Shown piece by piece: positions 1 to 9,400 of a DNA stretch of 64,000 nucleotides. Positions within the stretch are counted from its first letter, which is position 1. Each line of letters opens with the position of its first letter. The stretch lies in the NCBI RefSeq assembly GCF_014203095.1, contig NZ_JACHIG010000001.1, positions 930,001 to 994,000 of the forward strand, read 5' to 3'. A program made the translations under genes and the position numbers. Below the pieces are notes generated by a model that saw only the letters and a list, made by a program, of their open reading frames with translations, did not search any database and was not told the origin of the DNA. The DNA is from Prosthecobacter vanneervenii (lineage in GTDB: Bacteria; Verrucomicrobiota; Verrucomicrobiia; Verrucomicrobiales; Verrucomicrobiaceae).

Positions 1-958
1 CATCCCGGAAAGCGCGGCCGCGGGCCATGACCCAGACATAATGACCTTCCTTGTGGCGGAGGCGGTGCAGATTCTCGTAGATCTCCGTCATGCCTGACAA
101 GTGCTCGCTCACGAGCTGCAGGCTGCGCTCAAGATCCTCCGGATGAACACGGGACTGCCATGCCTCCAGGTGGCTCACGATCTCATCATCCTGATAGCCC
201 AGCGTGGCCTTCCACTCAGGTGAGAGCACGATAGCGCCCGAATCCAAACACCAGTCCCAGAAGCCGATCTCGCTGCCTTTGACGGCCAGCGAGAGGCGCT
301 CCTCCGACTCATGCAGGTCGGTCATCTGCCGCTGGATGATCGCGGCGCTGGCACGGTTGGCATACAGGGCGGCCACCTGCGCTGTGAAGACACGGAATGA
401 CTGCGCTTCATTCTCGCTCAGCGCATCGTGAAAATCTGACACCGCTGTAGTGATGCCGGTCATGAGAAGCACGAGCGGTTTCCCGCCGGGATGCCTGCAG
501 CAGCCGACCATCATGTGGGAGAAATCGAGGTCCGCCTGCTGGAGCTCCAAGCTTTCCGCCGCAAAAAAGCAAGCCGTGTCCCCCAGGACGGTGATGCGCG
601 ATTCGAGCCAGGCACGCATGCTCTCAAACGAGGCATGACCAACGCGCAGCCCCGATGAGGCGGCCGGTTCCGAAAGCAGGCGGCCCTGCTCATCGAAGAG
701 CCAAAACAAGCCCACCTCAAGCTCGAAGACGTCGAGGAGTGCGTCTGCCACCATGATGGCGAACGCTTCATCCGAGGCGGCATTCAGCGCCTGGGTGCTG
801 AAGGCGTGAATGCGGCCAAAGCGCCCGATTTCGCAGTCGAGCCGGTTCCGCATGTCGATGAGCCCCTGCTCGACCACGGAGAAACGCGTGACGCGGCGTT
901 GCAGCTCGTCGTAGTTTTGCTTCAGCACCTCAAGGGAATCTTCTTCTTTGTCAGTCAT
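1..958 (-). CDS. PAS-domain sensor protein (probable histidine kinase or related), C-terminus cut by window edge
   Basis: Reading the minus strand from an ATG at 958 gives 319 uninterrupted codons to the left edge, so the C-terminal output domain is missing. Residues 1-45 are charged and coiled-coil-like. Residues 50-205 resemble a GAF-type sensory domain. Residues 222-319 match a PAS_3 fold: ESEERLSLAVKGSEIGFWDW, then SPEWKATLGY, VHPEDLERSL and finally a basic segment ending in YVWVMARGRAFRD. The start lies 18 bp after the stop of the FIST gene, so the two are probably co-transcribed and may form one signalling unit. Kinase, GGDEF or other output cannot be decided because that part lies outside the window. 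Confidence 0.8.
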   Translation of the reverse strand, partial: MTDKEEDSLEVLKQNYDELQRRVTRFSVVEQGLIDMRNRLDCEIGRFGRIHAFSTQALNAASDEAFAIMVADALLDVFELEVGLFWLFDEQGRLLSEPAASSGLRVGHASFESMRAWLESRITVLGDTACFFAAESLELQQADLDFSHMMVGCCRHPGGKPLVLLMTGITTAVSDFHDALSENEAQSFRVFTAQVAALYANRASAAIIQRQMTDLHESEERLSLAVKGSEIGFWDWCLDSGAIVLSPEWKATLGYQDDEIVSHLEAWQSRVHPEDLERSLQLVSEHLSGMTEIYENLHRLRHKEGHYVWVMARGRAFRD

Positions 959-976
959 CTGCAGGATGAGACACGC

Positions 977-2167
977 TCAGCGGCGGTAGATGGCATAGAT
1001 GGCCGTGGTGTAGTTGTGATAGGTGTTGACGCCGCCCAGTCGTGCGAACTCCCCAAACCCGTACATGCCCAGCCAGGGCGGCACTACACCCTGGCTGCTG
1101 AGCGGAAACTGCATCCGGCCCACGAGCTCTTCCTTCATCACCCGGTTCAGGAGGTAGCGGCCTCGTGCGAGGCAGTCCGCGTGGAAAACAGCCACCGGCT
1201 TGCGTGCGCCCGCGCGTTTGACCATCGCGGCCATCATCCGGTCCATGTCGGCAAAGATGCGCTCCTCATCGCGCACGGTGAGCCAGAGCCGTGTGCCTTC
1301 GCGGATCGTCGTGGCGTAGTGCATGGCACCCTCGGCATCCCGCTTGGTCACCACACGCAGGATGTGCGGATTGCCATACTCCTCGGCCAGACTGGCGGGA
1401 AGCTCCTCGGCCAGCGCCCCCACGGGGATCGAGTCTCCGCAGGTGGCTTTTTCAGGATCGAGCCCCAGGCGGCTGGTGTACTCCTGCCAGGCCGGGCGGC
1501 CGTTCAATTCAAGAATGCGGGTGCCCTCGGCACGAGTGACCACCATGGGCTCTCCCACAGCGAGAAAGCCATGCGTGGCCTGGGTGTCCACCTCCAGCGA
1601 AGGATCGGCAAAGCCCACGGCCCATGCGCCATGCTCGAAGACCTGGTCATCGACGATTTGGTAGCTGACCACGCCGCGCATGTTGTCCGAAGATGTGGCG
1701 CCAAAGATCGTGACCTCCGGCCCAAAGACGGATTCGAGGCCGGCGATGGCCCTGTCATTAGCGATGTCGATTCCCGAGGCCAGGAAGTGAACCATCGTGA
1801 TGCCGGGCTGCTGGGCCTTGAGCTGACGGGCTAGCTCCGACGCTTTTTCGAAGGCATTGTGGCCATGGATGCCGTCCAAATGAGCGACAGCCAGCTCCGG
1901 TCCGCGCACCGCCATCAGCGCCACGTCCTTCATCGATTCGCTCACGCCTTCGCTGCCCACGATCCCGCAGCAGGAGGCCCCCACCACGCGCACGCCTGGG
2001 ATCTGGCGCCGCACCTCATCCGCCAAGACTTGGTAATCATGACCGATGGAGGCATGGAGCATGACGAGGTCGCATTTTTTGTCAGTTCCGAGGGCGGTTT
2101 CGAGGCACTCCTGGATGGCGTGCCTTGAATTAACCATGCGCGTGCTGGCCGAAAAAAATTCAAGCAT
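977..2167 (-). CDS. FIST domain sensory protein
   Basis: This 396-aa cytosolic protein has the FIST_N/FIST_C arrangement, a small-ligand sensory module (amino acids have been suggested as ligands) usually linked to kinases or chemoreceptors. The N-terminus LEFFSASTRMVNSRHAI and the segment VVGASCCGIVGSEGVSE are typical of FIST_N. The C-terminal half holds the FIST_C-like GDSIPVGAL region and ends with a conserved-looking PPWLGMYGFGEFARLGG segment and a Tyr-rich tail. I chose the ATG at 2167 because it starts the family-like N-terminus; a GTG at 2218 would add 17 residues without family features, and an ATG at 2137 is also possible. It is followed after 18 bp by the PAS sensor gene, which fits a sensor-plus-transducer pair. 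Confidence 0.85.
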   Translation of the reverse strand: MLEFFSASTRMVNSRHAIQECLETALGTDKKCDLVMLHASIGHDYQVLADEVRRQIPGVRVVGASCCGIVGSEGVSESMKDVALMAVRGPELAVAHLDGIHGHNAFEKASELARQLKAQQPGITMVHFLASGIDIANDRAIAGLESVFGPEVTIFGATSSDNMRGVVSYQIVDDQVFEHGAWAVGFADPSLEVDTQATHGFLAVGEPMVVTRAEGTRILELNGRPAWQEYTSRLGLDPEKATCGDSIPVGALAEELPASLAEEYGNPHILRVVTKRDAEGAMHYATTIREGTRLWLTVRDEERIFADMDRMMAAMVKRAGARKPVAVFHADCLARGRYLLNRVMKEELVGRMQFPLSSQGVVPPWLGMYGFGEFARLGGVNTYHNYTTAIYAIYRR

Positions 2168-2237
2168 CGGACGAAAGCAGTGAGGGGTGGATGGTGATAA
2201 AAAGTGCAGTGATGCCACTCAGTGGCGCTGCCATTGC

Positions 2238-2296
2238 GTGGGTTAACCTATCCAAACTCAGCCCCCTGCCTCCATCGCCTTTTTGGGTTAACCCAC
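2238..2296. repeat. Paired GGTTAACC palindromes (inverted repeat) upstream of the FIST gene
   Basis: Two sites, GTGGGTTAACC at 2238-2248 and GGTTAACCCAC at 2286-2296, form a perfect 11-bp inverted repeat with a 37-nt spacer. Each arm is itself palindromic around GTTAAC; the right one is the perfect 10-mer GGGTTAACCC. The pair lies between the DUF3050 stop and the FIST start. It could be a paired operator for the FIST/PAS operon or a large hairpin ending DUF3050 transcription. No T-tract supports a terminator, so an operator is favoured. Confidence 0.45.
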
Positions 2297-2333
2297 TGAC
2301 AGCAACAGCGACTGGACTGCTCCTTGCCCGACC

Positions 2334-3107
2334 TCACCGACTCACGATCCGCTCGGCGATCCCATCCCAGAGGTGCAGGCGTGCGTTGAGAGCATCGAGG
2401 GCAGCCTGGCGGGCTTCGGATTCACGCTGGGGGTTTCCTTCGCAGAGCAGCTCGACCATGGCACGGCCCATCTCGCCGTGTTCGTCGCCATCGAGCTGGA
2501 TGTGGCGGTCCAGGTAGTAGCGGAGGATTTTGAGACGGCCGGGGAATTCGGCCTCCAGCCGCGCCACGAGCTCGTGAAACATGGCGGGGATGAGGTCCTC
2601 CCGCCCATAGGTGAAGGCGGCGGCGATGACGTGGGGCTTTCCACCTGCGATCACTTCAAAGGTGTGGCTGACAAACTCCGCCACGCACTCCGGCACGCCG
2701 CTGGCGGCCAGCGCCTCGGTCACGCTCGTGCCCTGCTGCAACTGGCGGATCAAGCCCTGCACGGCGGTGGTGTCTGCTCCGGCCTCCTGCATGGCCTGGA
2801 GATAGAGCTCGTAGTGGCTGGAGGGTGTGCCATCCGGGGTGCGATCACTTTCCTCTCCAAGGACGATTTCATTGACGAGACGGCGCACCTGATTGTCTCC
2901 CACAGGCACCCAAGGCACCTGCACACAGGTAAGGCGCTGCTGCAGAGCTTTGAGCAAAGACATGAAGTCCCATACGGCAAACACGTGGCACTCCATGAAC
3001 TGCGCCAGATCCTCCAGAGTGCGCAGCCTGGCGTAGAGGGAATGCCCCAGCAGGGCGGCGCGTGCGGTTTCGATTTCGGCGGAGGTGGTCTTTTGAAAAG
3101 GGGTCAT
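2334..3107 (-). CDS. DUF3050 family protein, haem-oxygenase-like fold
   Basis: The 257-aa protein resembles the DUF3050 family, predicted to adopt the all-helical haem-oxygenase-like fold. Recognisable segments are AQFMECHVFAVWDFMSLLK near residues 36-54, the SHYELYLQAM helix, EVIAGGKPHVIAAAFTYGRE, and YYLDRHIQLDGDEHGEMGR near the C-terminus. The conserved His, Glu and Asp residues in these helices fit a possible metal site, as in other members of this fold. No signal peptide is visible, so it is probably cytosolic. It lies 167 bp upstream of the FIST gene on the same strand. The biochemical function of the family is not established. Confidence 0.75.
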   Translation of the reverse strand: MTPFQKTTSAEIETARAALLGHSLYARLRTLEDLAQFMECHVFAVWDFMSLLKALQQRLTCVQVPWVPVGDNQVRRLVNEIVLGEESDRTPDGTPSSHYELYLQAMQEAGADTTAVQGLIRQLQQGTSVTEALAASGVPECVAEFVSHTFEVIAGGKPHVIAAAFTYGREDLIPAMFHELVARLEAEFPGRLKILRYYLDRHIQLDGDEHGEMGRAMVELLCEGNPQRESEARQAALDALNARLHLWDGIAERIVSR

Positions 3108-3403
3108 GGATGAGGGTTGGCAGCTGCTGGAGAGACTGAATCAGCAACAGCACCGGGCCCTTCCCAGCCGCCGTCCTCGATCAGAAAAACAAGCGCTCGT
3201 GTTACGATCCCCCAGCGCCGGTGGATGCTGCTTCAAGGGGGCGACTTCGCGGAAGACAAATCGAGAGCGTAGCAGGAAGCGCCTGCGGAATGCGACTGCT
3301 GTCAGGCCCCTTAACGAATCACGTGGGGAACAGCACAGCTGATGTTTGCGCCATGGTGAAAAACATTGAATAAGCCGGAGGCTTGATCATCTTAGTATCC
3401 AGC
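3108..3403. other. Intergenic region, no gene seen
   Basis: These 296 bp separate the divergent DUF3050 gene and the metal-efflux cluster and presumably hold both promoters. I see no convincing -35/-10 pair, RNA gene, repeat or coding frame. Confidence 0.4.
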
Positions 3404-3853
3404 ATGTCTTCTGTCCTCAAGCGCGCACTTTCCACACTGGCGATCCTGCTGGTGGCGTGCGCGCAGGTGTTTGGGATGGACAGGGGTTTCGTCTGCGACT
3501 GCGGAGGCATGGAGAAAATCACGGCGGCAGATCACTGCCACGGCCCTCACTCGGCAGCCTGCCATGATCACGAGGCGGAGGAGCCCTGCCATGAAGAATC
3601 AGGCGGGCATCACGATGGCGATACGCACGAGCATCCCGCACTCATCGAGAGCCTGCTCGCCAGTCTCTCCCCTGCCTTCTCTTTCTCCGCGCCTGCTCCC
3701 ATCATCATGGATCTGGCGCTGGAGGAGTGGCACAGCCCGCTCTTTTTGACTGAGGCCGCGGCTTCCACCGCAGTTCATTCAGAGCACCCTCCACCCGCCG
3801 CGCAGCGGCCCTGGCCGCAGCTCCTGGCGCGCACGCTGGTTTTGAGAATTTGA
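3404..3853 (+). CDS. Small secreted His/Cys-rich protein heading the metal efflux cluster
   Basis: This 149-aa protein starts at an ATG at 3404, giving a signal-like N-terminus (basic, then STLAILLVACAQVFG). The segment after it is rich in likely metal ligands: VCDCGGMEK, DHCHGPHSAACHDHE, EEPCHEES and GGHHDGDTHEHP. The C-terminal third is Pro/Ala-rich without a clear domain. It sits directly before a CzcC-CzcB-CzcA cluster on the same strand and probably binds the exported metal in the periplasm or senses it. I do not recognise a named family. A TTG at 3383 in the same frame is a less likely start. Confidence 0.7.
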   Translation: MSSVLKRALSTLAILLVACAQVFGMDRGFVCDCGGMEKITAADHCHGPHSAACHDHEAEEPCHEESGGHHDGDTHEHPALIESLLASLSPAFSFSAPAPIIMDLALEEWHSPLFLTEAAASTAVHSEHPPPAAQRPWPQLLARTLVLRI

Positions 3854-3966
3854 GAAATGGCACGGCCTGCCCATCCCAAGACGGATGACTGACTGGCTGT
3901 GATGCACCCATCTCACTCTTCAGGCATGGGGTCTCCATGCCAGTGTTCTCAAATCCTTTTGCTTCC

Positions 3967-5208
3967 ATGAAAGCGTCTTTTCTTTTGTTTCTCGCGCTCG
4001 GCTCCTTCGCGGGCAGCGCATCGGCCCTCAGCCTGTCTCTGGCAGACGTGGCACCGCGCGTGCGCACTCATCATCCCGCCCTCAAGGCCGCCCGCCTTGC
4101 CATCGCCGAGGCTCAGGGCCGCCAGCTCGGCTCCGGCCGACTGAGCAATCCATCGTTTAATTACGACTTTCAAAATCAAAGCCACGTCAGCCCGCAGACG
4201 GGTGTCTTCTCCTTTGACCAGGCTTTTCCCGTCACCAGGCGTCTGACTCTGGAGAAAAAGCTCACCTCCCAGCTCGTGCAGGCAGCCACGCTGGAGGTGC
4301 GGGATGTGGAGCGCAAGCTCATCGCAGAGGCCCAGCAGCAGGTCGTGCGGCTGCTTACTCTCACGCGGCAGAAAGCCCTGCGCCAGCAGCAGACAGAACT
4401 CGCGCAAAAGCTGGCCGACTTTGCCGAAGGCCGCGCCAAGGCAGGCGAAGTCTCCCCTCTGGACGCCAAGCAGGTGCGGCTGGACTCGCAGCGTCTGCGC
4501 GTGGAGTTCCGCCTGCTGGAGGCGCAGAGTGTCAGCCTGCTGGGTCAGCTCAAGCCCATGCTGGGCCTGCGTGCTGAAGACACCCTCAGCATCTCCGGTG
4601 ATCTTCCTCCCATGGAGCTGCCCACCGTCACCACCTGGACGCTGCGCCCGGACTACCAGCTCGCGCAGACCAAGATCATGGCGGCTGAAACCGACCAAAG
4701 CCTCGCCCGCGCCAACCGCCTCCAAGACGTGAAGATGGGCCTCTTTGCCTCCAATGAAATGCAGGACGTGCCCGGCACCGGACGCGTGCGCACCGGCTAC
4801 ATCGGCTTCCGCTTCTCGCTGCCGCTGCCGTTTTGGAATCGCAATCAGGGAATGATTGCAGAAAAGACCGCCACCGCCGATCGCGCACGCCTGGAGCGCG
4901 ATGCGCTGGCCATGCAGATCAACGGCGAGTCCGGCACCGCGCGCAAGGAAATGGAGACCAATGCCTCCATCGTGCGCGAGACGCGTGAGAATCTCCTCCC
5001 GCTCGCAGCGGAGCAGATGGACGCCATGCAAAAAGCCTACGAGGCCGGGCAGGCAGATCTCCAGTCCGTGCTGCGCTCCCGAGATCAGCGCCTCCAGCTC
5101 GAATCCTCCACGCTCGATGCGCTGCGCGACTTCCATCTGGCCCGCATCCGCTACGAGGCTGCGGTGGGCAAGCATGCACCTGCAGCTCCGGTGACACCCC
5201 AGCCCTGA
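3967..5208 (+). CDS. czcC: TolC-family outer membrane channel of an RND metal efflux system (CzcC-like)
   Basis: The 413-aa protein has a signal peptide (LLFLALGSFAGSASA) and the long amphipathic helices of outer membrane efflux proteins. The N-terminal SLADVAPRVRTHHPALKAAR and the repeated LAEAQG/AKAGEVSPLDAKQVRLDSQ pattern are typical of the CzcC/CusC branch. It would form the outer membrane duct for the CzcB adaptor and CzcA pump encoded just downstream (20 bp to czcB). The start at 3967 places the signal peptide at the N-terminus; an in-frame ATG at 3937 would add ten residues before it. Metal specificity cannot be read, but His-rich neighbours favour Co/Zn/Cd or Cu/Ag. Confidence 0.88.
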   Translation: MKASFLLFLALGSFAGSASALSLSLADVAPRVRTHHPALKAARLAIAEAQGRQLGSGRLSNPSFNYDFQNQSHVSPQTGVFSFDQAFPVTRRLTLEKKLTSQLVQAATLEVRDVERKLIAEAQQQVVRLLTLTRQKALRQQQTELAQKLADFAEGRAKAGEVSPLDAKQVRLDSQRLRVEFRLLEAQSVSLLGQLKPMLGLRAEDTLSISGDLPPMELPTVTTWTLRPDYQLAQTKIMAAETDQSLARANRLQDVKMGLFASNEMQDVPGTGRVRTGYIGFRFSLPLPFWNRNQGMIAEKTATADRARLERDALAMQINGESGTARKEMETNASIVRETRENLLPLAAEQMDAMQKAYEAGQADLQSVLRSRDQRLQLESSTLDALRDFHLARIRYEAAVGKHAPAAPVTPQP

Positions 5209-5227
5209 TCTTTCAAGCTCTGAAGCC

Positions 5228-6406
5228 ATGAAAACTTTCTTTGTTACAACCCTGCTTTTCACCTCTGTCCTCACGATTGCCGCCGAGGACAGCAAACGCG
5301 CGGCAAACACCATCGTGCTGGATGAAACCGGTGTGAAAAATCTGCGCATCGAAACTGTCGAAGTCGAGGAGGCGGATTTTGAAACCACGCTCTTCTCCCT
5401 GGGCCGCATCCAAGCCATCCCAGGAAAAATCGCCGATCTCAGCAGCCGCATTGCCGGCCGCATCGTGGACCTGCGTGTGGCTCCCGGAGACACCGTGAAG
5501 GAGGGAGATGAGGTGGTGAAAATAGAAAGCCGTCAGCCCGGCGATCCACCGCCCACCATCACGCTGAAAGCCCCCATCAGCGGGCTCGTCACTCAGGTGA
5601 ACCAGCACCCGGGCGCACCCATTGAGCCGAGCAATGCCGTGCTGGAGATCACCGACCTCACCGAGGTCTATGCCGTGGCCCGCGTGCCCGAGCACCAGGC
5701 GGGGCAGATGAAGCCTGGGACCAGGGCGCACATCAAGGTGGCCGCACTGCCCACGGAGAAATTTGAGGGCGAGCTCCTGCGCTTTGGCACCAGCGCCGAC
5801 CGTCAGAGCGGCACCATCGACGCCATCTTCCGCCTGCCGAACACGGGCGGCCAGCTCCGCCCCGAGATGAGGGCCGAATTCAGCATCGTCATGAGCAAAC
5901 GCGACAACGTCGTCGCCGTGCCGCGCTCCGCCTTGCAGGGAGAAGGTGGCAACCGCTTTGTTTACGTGAAGGACTTCGACCTGAAAAACGCCTTCATCAA
6001 AACGCCGGTCACTGTCGGTGAAATCAATGACCGCTATGTGGAAATCGTCAGCGGTTTGCTCCCGGCTGATGAAGTCGTCACCCGTGGCGCTTATTCGCTC
6101 TCCTTCGCCGGAGCCAGCACCGTCTCGCTCAAAGAAGCACTCGACGCCGCGCATGGTCACGAGCATGCGGAAGACGGCAGCGAGCTCACACCGGAGAAGC
6201 GCGCCGAGATGGATGCCAAAAAGAATGGCGGGGCTCATCATGACCATGAGGGGCACGATCACGCTGAGGAGGCCAGCCCCTTCTGGAAGTACACCAGCGG
6301 CGTGCTGGGCCTGCTCCTCGTCATCTCACTGCTCACGCGCAAAAGCCCGCCCGACGATGAGCACGCGCAGCCCAAGGACACACCCACGCCCAAGGAGGTC
6401 GCCTAG
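5228..6406 (+). CDS. czcB: Periplasmic adaptor (membrane fusion protein) of RND metal efflux, CzcB-like
   Basis: This 392-aa protein has a signal peptide (residues 1-18), the barrel-sandwich hybrid domain (VDLRVAPGDTVKEGDEVVKI and LKAPISGLVTQVNQHPGAPI), and beta-barrel and proximal domains with VPRSALQGEGGNRFVYV. The C-terminus carries a His-rich stretch (AHGHEHAEDG and GAHHDHEGHDHAEE), then a predicted membrane helix (YTSGVLGLLLVISLL) and a charged tail. A C-terminal metal-ligand segment with its own anchor is unusual for an adaptor and may feed metal to CzcA. Only 3 bp separate it from czcA, so the two are probably translationally linked. Confidence 0.9.
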   Translation: MKTFFVTTLLFTSVLTIAAEDSKRAANTIVLDETGVKNLRIETVEVEEADFETTLFSLGRIQAIPGKIADLSSRIAGRIVDLRVAPGDTVKEGDEVVKIESRQPGDPPPTITLKAPISGLVTQVNQHPGAPIEPSNAVLEITDLTEVYAVARVPEHQAGQMKPGTRAHIKVAALPTEKFEGELLRFGTSADRQSGTIDAIFRLPNTGGQLRPEMRAEFSIVMSKRDNVVAVPRSALQGEGGNRFVYVKDFDLKNAFIKTPVTVGEINDRYVEIVSGLLPADEVVTRGAYSLSFAGASTVSLKEALDAAHGHEHAEDGSELTPEKRAEMDAKKNGGAHHDHEGHDHAEEASPFWKYTSGVLGLLLVISLLTRKSPPDDEHAQPKDTPTPKEVA

Positions 6407-6409
6407 GCC

Positions 6410-9400
6410 ATGCTCAATCGAATGATCCAATGGGCGCTGCACAATCGCGCCTTCATCCTTGGTGCCACGCTCATCCTCATGGTCATGGGCCTGCGCACGG
6501 CCACGCAGCTCCCCGTGGAGGTGCTGCCAGACCTGACCAAGCCCACCGTCATTATTCTGACGGAATCCCCCGGCCTCGCCCCTGAAGAGGTGGAGATGCG
6601 CGTCACGCAGCCGATTGAAAGCGCGCTCATGGGCGTCGCCGGTCTCACCCGCCTGCGGTCGAATTCGGATGTCTCGCTGTCTCTCGTGTATGCCGAGTTT
6701 GGCTGGGACACAGACATCTACCGCGCACGCATGCTGGTGCAGGAGCGCCTGCAAAGCGCGCGTGGCAGCCTGCCGGAGGGCGTGCAGCCTTTCATGACGC
6801 CCGTGGCCTCGCTCATGGGGGAGATCCTCCTCGTCGGCGTGCGCAGCACCCTCAAGGAGGGAGAGCCCGGCTACATCCCGCCGCGTGAAGTGCGCTCCCT
6901 CGCCGACTGGACGATCAAGCGTCGTTTGCAAAGCATCTCCGGCATCGCCGAAATCCTCAACATGGGCGGCGGTGTGAAGCGCATCGAAGTGCAGCCCGAC
7001 CCGTGGAAGATGCAGGCCAACAACGTCACTTTTGCGGAGCTGGAGGAGGCCATCACCGAAGCTGCCAACACCACCACCGGCGGCTTCATCAACACCGGCC
7101 CCACCGAGATCATGGTGCGCAATCTGGCCATGAGCGTGGATCTCGGAGACATCGCCAAGACCATGATCAAAAAGGTCAATGACCGTCCGGTGGCCATCGG
7201 AGATGTGGCCGCTGTTTCCTGGGGCATCGAGCCCATGCGCGGAGACGCCACCGTCAGCCAGGCTCCGGAGAAATCACCCACTTACGGCGTCATCATGTCC
7301 ATCACCAAGGCGCCCGGCTTTGACACCCGCAAGCTCACTGAGCAGATCAAGGCCGCGCTGGACGAGCTGAAGCCCACCTTTCCGCAAGGCGTGGAAACCA
7401 CCCTGCTCTTTCAGCAAAAAGACTTCATCGACAACGCCATCGGCAATCTGAAAAGCGCCATCGCTGAAGGCGCGGTCATGGTCACCATCGTGCTGTTTTT
7501 CTTCCTGCTGAATCTGCGTACCACCTTCATCACCCTGATGGCCATGCCGCTCTCTTTTGGCATCACCATGCTCATCTTTCAGGTGCTGGGCATCAGCGTG
7601 AACAGCATGACCCTCGGCGGCCTGGCCGTGGCCATCGGCATGGTGGTGGATGACGCCATTGTGGATGTGGAAAACGTCTTCCGCCGGCTGCAGGAAAATG
7701 CCAGCGCTGCACAGCCACGGCCACGCCTGCAGGTCATCGCCGCCGCCTCCGGTGAAGTGCGTAACTCCATTCTGTACGCCACGGTGCTCATCATCCTGGT
7801 CTTTCTGCCGCTGCTCGGCCTCACCGGGGTGGAGGGCAAGCTCTTTGCGCCCATCGCCATCGCCACGATCATCTCCATGGTCGCATCCTTCATCGTGTCA
7901 CTCACCGCCATCCCGGTGCTGTGCTCAGTGTTTCTCAGGCCCAAGCAGGGGCATGAGCATAAAGACGGCCCGCTGACCCGCGCCATGAAGGGCCTGCTGC
8001 GGCGCACGCTGCTGCGCTTTGCCCTGCTCCAGCCTGCGCTCGTGCTCACCATCGCACTCGTTCTTCTCGTGGCTGCGTTCTCGCTCTACCCACAGATGAA
8101 CAAGGACTTCCTGCCCAAGTTCCAGGAGGAGACCGCGCTCGTCGCCGCCACCGCCGCGCCGGGCACTTCATTGGAGGAAATGAACAAAATCTCCGACGTC
8201 ATCGAGCAGCAGCTCCTCAGCGTGCCCGAGGTGCGCAAGGTGGGCCGCCGCCTTGGCCGCGCCGAGCGTGGTGACCACGTGGTACCGGTCAGCACCGCTG
8301 AATTCGATGTCGATTTCCGCGAGCCAAGTAGTCCAGTTGCGCCGCAACTGGAGTCTGCCACCTCCTCTTCCACGCCAGTTGCGGCGCAACAGGCCAACTC
8401 TCGCACCCGCAAAGAAGTGCTGGCAGACATCACCACCAAAATCAAGACCGTGCCCGGCGTCTTCGCCGTTGTCGGGGGGCCGCTGGCAGACCGCATCGGC
8501 CACATGATGAGCGGCGTCTCCGCCCCCGTCGCCATCAAGATCTTTGGCCCCGACCTGGAACAACTGCGCAGCATCGGCATCGAGATTCAAAAAATTGCCC
8601 GGACCATTCCCGGTTTCGAAGACTGCAAGCTCGACCAGACCGCGACTATCCCGCAGCTCCGCATCGAGGCAGACCGCGACCGCTCCAAGGCCTACGGCAT
8701 CGCGCCCGGGCGTCTGAACAACATGCTCTCCGCCCTCATCGGCGGGCAGGAGCTGGCCGAGCTGCGCGAAGGCCAGCGCAGGGTCAGCCTTGTCATGCGC
8801 CTGCCGCCCGAATGGCGCGACTCACCGGACAAGATCGCCTCCCTTCCCATCGAGACCGAGGAAGGCCAGCGCATCCCGCTCGATCTCGTGGCCGATGTCC
8901 GCGAAGCGAAAGGTCCCAACGTCATCTTCCGCGAGGCCAGCCAGCGCCGCTTTGCGCTCGCCATCAAACCCACCGTGCTGGATGTGACAAACCTCGTGGA
9001 GCGCCTGCGCAAGGAAGTGAACGAAACAGTGAAGCTGCCGCAGGGTTACTTCATCACCTTTGAAGGCGAGTTCCAGGCGCAGAAAGAAGCCACTGAGCGC
9101 ATCGCCCTCTTTTCCGCCGTCGTCTTCGTCGCCGTCTTCCTCATGCTCTACGGTTACTTCCGCAGCGCCTCGCTGGCGCTGCAGGTGCTGGTCAATATCC
9201 CGCTCGCCCTCATGGGCGGTCTCGCCTTCACCTACTTCAAGCTGAACAACATCAGCATCGCCACGCTGGTGGGCTTCATCGCCGTGGGTGGTGTGGCCGC
9301 GCGCAATGGCATCATGATGATCAGCCACTACCTGCACCTCATGCGGCATGAGGGGGAGAAATTCTCCCGCAGCATGATCGAGCGCGGCACGCTGGAGCGT

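Noticed and set aside
806-1834. A 342-codon plus-strand frame over the FIST gene
   Set aside because: Antisense shadow of a recognised family, starting inside the PAS sensor gene.
3949-5493. Long minus-strand frame opposite czcC
   Set aside because: It crosses from czcC into czcB on the opposite strand and lacks protein-like features; czcC has clear family motifs.
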